Origin: Selaginella tamariscina
Taxonomy: Eukaryota; Streptophyta; Lycopodiopsida; Selaginellales; Selaginellaceae
NCBI GenBank assembly: GCA_003024785.1
Contig: PUQB01000361.1
Coordinates: 97,673-161,672, forward strand
Length of the DNA stretch: 64,000 nt
Reading direction: 5' to 3'
Shown: one piece after another, positions 56,066 through 64,000 of the stretch
Layout: each line of letters opens with the position of its first letter
How positions within the stretch are numbered: position 1 is the first letter of the stretch
Translations under genes and position numbers: made by a program
Notes under the pieces: model-generated
What the model was told of the DNA's origin: nothing
Databases searched by the model: none
The model's input: the letters and a program-made list of their open reading frames with translations, nothing else

Positions 56066-59000
56066 GTAATACTTCATTAGTTTATTTGAGATGTTTAAAA
56101 ATAAGATGAAATTATATAAAAAACTATGCACGTTAATATAATTAAACTTATAAAATATATTATTTTCACAAAGGATGTTTTTCTCACCCTAGTATGAAGT
56201 ATGAATCTTTTTATATAATAATAAACAATTTGATTCATAATAGTAAACAATAAATATTTATCATATTTATATTAAATATTATCTAAAAACATTAGTCAAC
56301 TAATTATAAAGTAATGAGGATAGTCAATTAATTGTTTTAACATATTTTAATAGGCTGGTTTTCTATTTATTGAACACCTAGTGCCTTTGTTTAGTAAATT
56401 ATAAAACACATTAATTATCATACTCTTGTAGCAACTGGTATGGATTGCTTCATCATTGATATAGGTAGCTTATTAACCATTGTATTATTACAATACATTG
56501 TGTGTATATGAACTAGTTGATTTGTTTAATACTAGAGAGATATGTATTTAAATTTAAACATGTCTTACATGTAACTCACTTCTTAATTTCATGCATGTCT
56601 GAGTATGTATCTTTCTATGTGTAGATATAATATATGTATGTGTGTAGACATGTAATATATTTATTTCATAATGTGGATACAATTTTAAACATAGAGATTC
56701 TAACATTCAATACATATTGAAATAATATATGAATAGATGTGATATTGAAAGTGGATTGAAATTATATTTTTGTGAATATTGATGTAGATGTAAATTAGCA
56801 GCTTATTTAAATACATTCCTACTAACAAAACAAAAAGAAATGCATTTGCCTTTTAAAGCATACAAGTGTTAATAAATTTGCTGTTTATATATTATGAATG
56901 TGACATATTGTACAGCTAAGTACATATATTATGATGTATGCGTGAGTTTAGGCTAGAAATGTAATCTTTATATAGTATAAATTATATATTACATGTACAT
57001 AGAGTATTATAGTCATATTTATAACATAGTGTGGTTATGTAATATATTAAAGTATTTTTTGTTTGGCTTTGTAATTCTTAAATTCACTTGAGAGTCACTT
57101 CTTTTTCGGTACACATATAAATAATATATTGATCTTACTATATAATAATGAAATGAGATCTTTTATAAATCAATAAAGTCTTCGGTCACCCATATTTACC
57201 TATTTAATTAATAATTAAATAGTTATAAATACTTCTCTAATTTTTTTTAAATTAATAATAAAGATAAACTCAAGCTTAAAGCCTTGTTTACTTAGTAACT
57301 TCAACATAATTATTACAAAAAAGAATTTATATTTCACAATGGGATTAAAAAAACCTTTTGTAAAAGAAAAACCTATATGTAATAATATACAAAAGCTGAA
57401 TTACTTTGAGTTTTGATTAGAACTTATATAATTTCCTCATGTTCTTTCAAAATTTTAAATCAAATTGATTCAATATTTATAAATTTTCCATATAAGAAAC
57501 TTTTTGAATAACAATGTGCATATATAATTATAAATTTCCTAAAGATCTATTTATATAAGTGTGAGAGAGAGAAATGCAAATCTTATACATAATGGTTTCT
57601 TGTTATAGATATATTGAAAATTTAACTTTTAAATAAAGTTATAAGTATATATCAATTTTAATCATATGTAGTTGTTTTAAAAGGGTTTAGACTCTAATGG
57701 CAATAATATATCTTAACAATGTTAAATTTTTAAATTTTATTTAAGATATTTTAATATAAAAGAATTAAAATATCTTAATAATAACTTCTATTTAAGATAA
57801 GTGATTTATACAATAGGACGACTATAATATAATATAAAGATATATTTTAAATGAATGAGTTAAATTTTATTTGATCTTAAATTTTGCTTAAGACATTTTA
57901 ATCAAACAAATTATATTCTTTTTTTTTTTTTTTAAGTTATTATTATAGATGGTCTAGATTTTTTTAGTCTTAAACTTTGGTTCAAATATAATAGTAATAA
58001 TAATTTATATAAAAATGTGGATAGTACAAATATAATTGCATGGCTTCTAATTAATTTCAATCTTAAATTAATAAAATATTAATTATGAAAAGAATTATAA
58101 TATTTAATAATGTTATGTTAAAACAAAGTCATTTGGGTACATAATGTTAATTAACAAGATATAAAGTTTATTTTATAAAGTACATAAAATATGTTAAAAA
58201 TATATTTTAATTAGAAAACTTAGATTTTATTTCCCTGTTATTTGAAAAAATGATAATATTATTAACATATACTTCATCATTTTAAATCCCCTTAAACATA
58301 AGATATTACTATATTTAATTACTTATATTTCATTTAACTATAAACTAATATTTTAATCGTATGAAAACTAGAACATTCTAATATTATTATGTTTAAGTTT
58401 TTAATATGAATATATATGTGTAGTTAATTACATATATGCATATTATATTTTAAATTTTATAAAATAGGTTTAAACACAGAAAGAAAGTTTAAGTTTCACA
58501 TGTACTTTTATATATAATATATTTATAAGTTTATAGAAGAAGTTCTAAATTAAAATGTTAAAATATTCTAGTATATATCGAAAATATATTTTAATTGATA
58601 GGCTAGATTTTAGTTTAATCTTAATTTTATTAAGAAATTCTAATAATAAAAAAGTTAAAAATTTTAGTAATACGTGTGAGGACATGAATATTATAAGAAT
58701 ATTAATATTATTTATATATCCACAGTCTATTTATAAAATTTATAATGTAAATTTGAATTTGAAATTAACTTAAATTTAAAAGAATTTAAATTTATATTTA
58801 TCAAATATTTACAGATTAGGCTCACTCACACTTATAACTGTTTTTATGTTTACATCCATGGCTTAGATTTTATTTAAAAAATTTAATAAAAAAATTTAGG
58901 ATCATCGAATAATAATGTGTTTAACATTGTCTTAAAATTTAGATTATTAATAGTTTAAGACATAAAATATCTTATACACACTTACACACACTCGTACATA

Positions 59001-59258
59001 CTAATGTGAAACATGTGTTTTTTTTGAGCTTGTTTTTATTTGTTTAATATAACATTACTTGTAGTTTTATTAGTGATTATATTAAAATTTATTTTATTTA
59101 ATCTTATCAATTTTATAAATCATTAAAAATCTTTTAATATTTTAAATATAATATATTTACATTTTTTATGAGAATTATTTTTCAAATCGCATTATTTAAA
59201 TTCAAACTATTAGCATACGTAAAATATTTCAAAAGCCCTGATATATTTTTAAAATTAA
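56066..59258. other. AT-rich intergenic stretch
   Basis: About 3.2 kb with no supported gene. It contains T-runs (57919-57936), many ATATAT words and only short frames of AT-driven composition. The LUL-type gene ends at its right edge. Confidence 0.5.
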
Positions 59259-60558
59259 TTATAGTACATGTTCAGTTGAGTCTGCAGGCACCTTGATTTG
59301 AATAAGCTCTTCAATGGGACATCTGCATATCGGACAGAGATTCGTTTGATACCTCAGAACATTTGCACAACCGCTGCACATACACTACAAAACAACAAAA
59401 ATTGATTAATAAATTTAAAAAACTAATAAGTGCGTGTGTGTGCGTGCGTGCGTGCGTGAGAGAACCAAGAAAGGCACATGGTGTGTATGTGTGGTGCTTA
59501 CCATATGTCTGCAAGGTAAAACTGTCGTATCCTTAGGCTCCGACAAGCATATAACACAATCTTTACCAGACTCGTCACCGGTACCACTGCTCTCTTCTTC
59601 ATTCCCATTGGCAATTCCATATATCTCTTGGAGCTCGTAACGAACACCATCCACCATATTATTTGTTTTACAACCTTAACTTCGAATCCACCATCCTCCT
59701 TCTTAATTATCACTGCGTATGTCTGTTGACAGTTTATCCACTTTCTTAACGGCCCTCCCGCTGCTTCCTGTACATTATAAACTATCTTATACATATACTA
59801 TATATTTACATATTATATACATAATACAGTAAATTAAGAAGTCATAATATGAGTGCTTAAATATACTTATTGGAAATCAAAAAACTCAAGATTATAATAT
59901 GCATAAAAAGGTATCTATTCTCTTTTACAGTCCACAGTAATATGTTTTAAGGATATATCATTTACAATTGGAGTAAAATACGGAAAAAAAACTTAATGTA
60001 CACACGAGAGAGAGAGAGAGAGAGATCTGAGCGCCTGCTGTGTGTGTAAAGTTTATTTCAACTCTAGATGTCTGCAATATTATGGTTATTCTATGTATTA
60101 TCATTATTTTTTAGTATCTATGCGTATATGTACACAATTTCGTTACAATCTTCTCTACAACGCATTCTAACGCTGTATAATTATAATACGTATATGCATA
60201 TATATACAATTACAATACATATGTATACAGCTTTATTATTAGGATACACACAATATTACATACCTCGTAATCATACTCAGGTGGCGGATTATTTGGAGCG
60301 GTTTCGATCCGAATGATCAATGGATATGACTTGTCTGGACCAACTCGGGATAAATCCTCATCGTCAATCAAAGAAAAATCCAGCCCTGTTACCTCTCTGA
60401 ACTTTTGCCCAAGGCCATTCTTGAAGTAAGACCTCTTTGGTTTAGGAAATATATTGCTTATACACGATAAACTCCCATCTGCTGCTTCTCTTGCTAAGAG
60501 ATGCACGCTTATACTGCAAAAACATGCAAAACATCATATAAAGACCTGTGCGTGTGTA

Positions 60559-60590
<32 letters not shown>

Positions 60591-61681
60591 GAGAGAGAGA
60601 GAGAGAGTTGACTTAATAAAGCTATAGCTATACGAATGTTTATGACGTAACTATAGATATCCAGATGACCTATGAAACACGTAAACACGCTCACAATATA
60701 TGCATGCATATGTCGGTAGTTCTTGGTTGGTATATATATAAATAAACAAGTGAAGTGTCTACATCTTAAGAAAATGACAAATAAATATCAGGATTGTCAA
60801 AGAGAATATCCTTAAATAGCAAAAGTAAAACAAAACAAAACGTGTTAATCTCTAAGCAGTGTCATATATACATATATTATCTATGTGCCATATAGTAGAT
60901 AAATAAAAGCTAGAGAAACATCAAAAGCATATATATAGTTCCAATAACAATTTGTATGTATAGATTTACTTCCCAAGTTCGAACATACAAACACATATAT
61001 ATAAAGTTTAAATCCGAATGTGTGTGTCGGCGTGTGTGTGACATGTATTCATAGATAGAATACCATGCACTATTACATATGCAAACCGAAAGCAAGTAAA
61101 ATAAAACTATGCACAATAGTTCTGTATGTGTATGTTAAACTAGAGAAAAAACAAACACCCATATACGCATACATATGTTTTTCGTGTATATATTATGTAT
61201 ACATATATATACATACCTTCCAGAAGCAGTGGCATCGAAAGAGAATGTAACAACATGTAGACTCTCAGCAGCCTCATCACTCTCAAGCCGGAGGGTGGCC
61301 TTGTTAAGATTCACATCGTTCTTCACAGTGCTCGCCTGTTGGTATTCCGGAATAGGGGCAGGAGGAGGAGGAGGAGGAGAGCTCGAAACAACAACGAGTT
61401 CTCTGTGCCTGTTATTGTAGTATGAAGGAGGAGCAGGAGGTGGTGGTAGTGGTGGAGGCGGGGGAGGAACAAACTGCCCAGGCATATAATAACTCTGTTG
61501 GTAATATGTGGAGCAATGTGGTGTGGATGGTGATGCTGGTGGTAGTAATACGGACATGGGGATGCATCTGCTGCTGTGTAACCTGGAGGTGGGGGAGGAC
61601 CTGGATGTACCTGGTACCCTGCTTGCTGATGATGATGATGACTATTCTGCCTTCGTCTCTGCTGCTCTGCCCGCTTCCCAT
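59259..61681 (-). CDS. RING E3 ubiquitin ligase of the LOG2/LUL (MGRN1-like) family
   Basis: Four exons on the minus strand: 61217-61681, 60264-60513, 59502-59767 and 59259-59384, with GT-AG introns of 703, 496 and 117 bases whose phases agree. The product starts M-G-S-G-Q-S-S, with a glycine at position 2 for N-myristoylation as in LOG2. A His/Pro-rich N-terminus follows, then the conserved [15 protein letters not shown] and F-S-F-D-A-T-A-S-G segment, the DAR2-like domain ([15 protein letters not shown]) and a C-terminal C3HC4 RING (C-V-I-C-L then P-C-R-H-M-C-M-C-S-G-C and C-P-I-C-R). The family ubiquitinates membrane-associated targets; LOG2 acts in amino-acid export. Three apparent one-base losses disturb the frame: two in exon 1 (about 61650 and about 61510) and one near 59655. 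Everything else is conserved, so assembly error is as likely as true decay. A (TG)n/(GA)n microsatellite lies in intron 1. Confidence 0.85.
60548..60617. repeat. (TG)n then (GA)n microsatellite in intron 1
   Basis: A TGTGTG run followed by a GAGAGA run, lying inside the first intron of the LUL-type gene. A second GA run is at 60006-60025 in intron 2 and a TGCG run at 59431-59459 in intron 3. Confidence 0.9.
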
Positions 61682-62488
61682 GCTGCTAGTTGATCGGGCT
61701 GCTAAAAATTCTATCTTTCCTTCGATCCGCGTAGAAAAAACTAAATTGGGATTAGGGCTGTTCTTGTGAGTACCGATTCCTGCGTGGATTTAGTGAGAAT
61801 CTGGAAAATTCCCTTCTTTTCCCGGATGCTATCTTCGATCTGCGGATGAAACTTCGTTTTTGCCGCAGAAATCGACCTATTCATATCTACAGAACATAGT
61901 AGATTTCCCTAAACCTAACGCGTGCCACTTCCAGCTGCTCCCGACCAGGAAATTGCCTGTTTCTTTCAGGGGAGAGAAGTGAGAAGAAACCCTAATTAAC
62001 GTTGACGGAATCTTTCGCGAATCCTATGCCGCGGAAGAGGATATTCTTTCATGTTAGCATACTTAAACTATATCTTATTATATATTTGTATTATATTCAT
62101 TAATGACTCAGTAACTTTTTTAAGTAAACTTATTGATTTATTAATTGATATATCATAATTTAAACTAGTATTAAAGTAACAAATTGTATATGCTTATATA
62201 CAGTGTGTATTTAAATTTATTTAAGATTTAAATTCCTAATAAATTTAGAAATATGTATATAAAAATAACATTTTATTTATTATGATTAATGATTACTTTT
62301 ATACATTTTATTAGGTATATATAATGTAGTTTATACTTGAAAATACTATGTATTATTAATAGCAGCATCATTTACAATATGTTTTAATTAATTCACCTAA
62401 CTCGTTAAACTAAATTTGCTATTAGATTAATCAATAGACATTTTATTATTTAGGACATAACTAACTTGATGTCCAGACTTCCCTGAAC
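61682..62488. other. Intergenic region and promoter of the LUL-type gene
   Basis: Between the LUL-type gene and the SERP1 gene, both on the minus strand. The part 61682-62040 is less AT-rich, as expected for the leader and promoter. It includes AAACCCTAA (telo box) at 61988-61996, about 310 bases upstream of the LUL ATG, a motif common in promoters of housekeeping plant genes. The rest is AT-rich. Confidence 0.5.
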
Positions 62489-63124
62489 TTAGGGCCCTCC
62501 AGACGCCGTCCTGATGATCTGCAACAGAGCTGCACACAAACAGAAAACAGATAAGATAGTGTATATACGTGGTGTTGGTGTATGTACGCGTACGCGTGCG
62601 CGTGTGGTAATAGCAAGCTGTGTGTTTCATTCATACAAGACTAGTTTAAAATCGTTTATATGTGTATATATCTGTGTGCTCGTACTAAGCATTTGCAAAC
62701 AATTATGAAATGAAAACCAACCATTTTGATTATGTTCTTAGTATGTGTGTGGGTAAAACATCGCTTCTCAAAGAATCATAGACATGCAAACTAAGTAGTG
62801 TAATTCTAATTCACAAATTTTCATTAAGGCCACACCATGTACAGAAACGTTGAATTTGCAATACATGTTTTATATAGACATATGTATATTAAAGGGAATT
62901 AAAGATATACCTGAGCCGATGACAACAAAGATGAAGAATCCCAGAACCATGGGGCCGACTGGGTAGGAATTGGCCTTCTTAGTAGATGGCTGCACAGATC
63001 CCCTCTTGAATATGTTCTTCTGGAACTTCTGGATCTTCTTGTCCGCCACTCTCCTGGATGTCGGCTACACATCAATACACATCCAAATCAGAGAGAGAAA
63101 GTGATAGAGAGATGAACATACCAT
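62489..63124 (-). CDS. SERP1: Stress-associated ER protein SERP1/RAMP4
   Basis: Three exons on the minus strand: the ATG alone at 63122-63124, then 62911-63064, then 62489-62529, with GT-AG introns of 57 and 381 bases. Joined, they encode 65 residues: M-P-T-S-R-R-V-A-D-K-K-I-Q-K-F, later Y-P-V-G-P-M-V-L-G-F-F-I-F-V-V-I-G-S and the tail L-L-Q-I-I-R-T-A-S-G-G-P. This matches plant RAMP4/SERP1 in full length (about 65-68), with the S-R-R-x-A-D-x-K-I motif and the single tail-anchoring membrane helix. The protein sits at the ER translocon, binds Sec61 and stabilises new membrane proteins under stress. The start choice rests on the in-frame splice, because no ATG lies in the second exon before the conserved region. 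The reading frame is intact. Confidence 0.9.
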
Positions 63125-63548
63125 ATTGATTCAGGCTGTGCACAGACGATCGCTGATCTGATTCGAGCAGATCCAACCGAGATCGTCGACCTACTCCGCG
63201 TGAAGACTTAGGGCAGGTAAGTCTTATTCTAAAATATTCTAAAAGGCGAATATACCTTTTTACAAACATGCAGGTTTAATTAAGTTAATTATTTTAATGA
63301 TTTTTATATGCATTTAGTTATTTTTTCTTGGTTTGCCTATTAATTAAATTTTAATTAATTACCACTAATGCTGCGTTCATATATACATTTATGAAAACGT
63401 ATGTGGGTAATAAGTTTGATTAAAATTAAAGTACAGATTTTTATAAATTTAAATTTAAAATTAATATTAAAAATAAATATTTACTTATAGAAAAATAAAA
63501 TTTATAGAAAAAATAAACTTAATAAAAAAGATGTATACAAATCAGAGA
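63125..63548. other. 5' flank between SERP1 and the PPR gene
   Basis: The SERP1 leader probably occupies about 63125-63215, where the sequence is less AT-rich. The rest is AT-rich with ATTAA/TAATT runs. No other gene is seen. The two genes diverge from here, so it likely holds both promoters. Confidence 0.45.
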
Positions 63549-64000
63549 ATGCCTCCTCATGTGGAACATGTGGAGATCCTAGCTGATGCAATACGAAGAT
63601 GCGGATCATCCATGAATCTAGCAGAAGCAAGGTCCATCGACGACCGTTTGTCGAGGACCGTACACAGAGAAAGCAGGTACCTCTCGAACCTGCTGATAGA
63701 GACGTACGGAAAATGTGGGAGCGTGGTCGATGCGAGGTCGGTCTTCAACAAGATCGACGAGCCAAACATCTTCTCCTGGAGTATCATGCTGAATGCATAT
63801 GCCCAGAACGGGCATATACAGGAAGCCAGAGACGTCTTCAATAGCATGCCTTGGAGGAACGATGTCAGCTGGAACTCAATGATTGCTGCATATACCCAGA
63901 ACGGGCATTTGCATGAAGCGAAGAAGCTCTTTGATATGTCCCCGAAGAACGATATCTCCTGGAACATCTTGATTAAGTGTTACATTCATAGCGACTGTAT
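63549..64000 (+). CDS. PPR protein (PLS type), N-terminal part; runs off the window
   Basis: Open from the ATG at 63549 to the window end, about 150 codons, with no stop. Pentatricopeptide helices are plain: L-L-I-E-T-Y-G-K-C-G-S-V-V-D-A-R-S-V-F-N, I-F-S-W-S-I-M-L-N-A-Y-A-Q-N-G-H, and V-S-W-N-S-M-I-A-A-Y-T-Q-N-G-H, about 31-35 residues apart. These PLS-class proteins usually end in E/DYW domains and act in organelle C-to-U RNA editing, but the C-terminus is outside the window. The coding part is distinctly richer in G+C than its flanks. The chosen ATG is the first in frame after an AT-rich leader. Confidence 0.88.
   Translation, partial: MPPHVEHVEILADAIRRCGSSMNLAEARSIDDRLSRTVHRESRYLSNLLIETYGKCGSVVDARSVFNKIDEPNIFSWSIMLNAYAQNGHIQEARDVFNSMPWRNDVSWNSMIAAYTQNGHLHEAKKLFDMSPKNDISWNILIKCYIHSDC

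Noticed and set aside
61135-61769. Plus-strand frames in the LUL-type exon 1
   Set aside because: They are antisense reads of the proline/histidine-rich exon (valine-rich, tryptophan-rich), whereas the minus strand has family motifs and splice sites.
63557-63967. Minus-strand frame of 136 codons opposite the PPR gene
   Set aside because: The plus strand has clear PPR repeats. The reverse frame is its shadow.
1-64000. tRNA, rRNA or organelle DNA insertions
   Set aside because: None could be supported by eye. A tRNAscan run and an organelle alignment would settle it.

Overview
The window is nuclear DNA of a land plant. The evidence is split genes with GT-AG introns, F-box genes, a PLS-type PPR gene, plant-type RNA-dependent RNA polymerase and MAP kinase relics, TTTAGGG-type telomere motifs, and plant LTR elements (chromovirus, Tat-like, copia, LARD-like). 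The PPR style (repeated Y-A-Q-N-G-H helices) and the chromovirus type hint at a seedless plant such as a lycophyte, but that is only an impression. Most of the window is transposon-derived or AT-rich. About six host coding genes look real.

Layout. 1-3400: a chromovirus LTR, a Ty1/copia pol relic and AT-rich DNA. 3522-4748: an intact F-box gene. 5100-6540: a telomere-motif palindrome and a degenerate minisatellite. 6540-17664: a Ty3 relic, then an old plus-strand chromovirus carrying a nested, much younger minus-strand copy of the same family (9129-15295, 5-bp target duplication ATTAA). 17760-26760: a zone of duplicated and broken host genes (two F-box 3' fragments, a MAP kinase relic, a PPR relic, an inverted repeat). 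These surround an intact F-box gene (23237-24406), a possible two-exon unknown gene (21539-22109) and a LARD fragment. 26930-31385: AT-rich, nearly empty. 31443-38697: a complete non-coding LTR element (LARD) with 1.75-kb LTRs, inserted into a palindromic repeat. 39240-43500: an RDR relic cut by a copia element, then a transposase-like relic. 43605-56065: a chromovirus gag scrap, a Tat-like Ty3 element, and a rearranged LARD relic holding two solo chromovirus LTRs with perfect target duplications. 56066-59258: AT-rich. 59259-63124: two ordinary host genes on the minus strand, a LOG2/LUL-type RING E3 ligase and SERP1/RAMP4. 63549-end: a PPR gene running off the window.

The most interesting signal is in the chromovirus. 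Two bases after its 5' LTR, where a tRNA primer site should be, lies a 13-base sequence exactly complementary to a site about 30 bases below the LTR TATA motif, that is, to the predicted 5' end of its own RNA. This is the layout of self-priming (Tf1/sushi-like) retrotransposons. The older copy shows the same arrangement. The LARD and copia elements here carry ordinary initiator-Met tRNA primer sites instead. Other points of note are three apparent one-base shifts in the otherwise well conserved E3 ligase gene (possible assembly errors) and a SERP1/RAMP4 gene whose first coding exon is the ATG alone, followed by a 57-bp intron.
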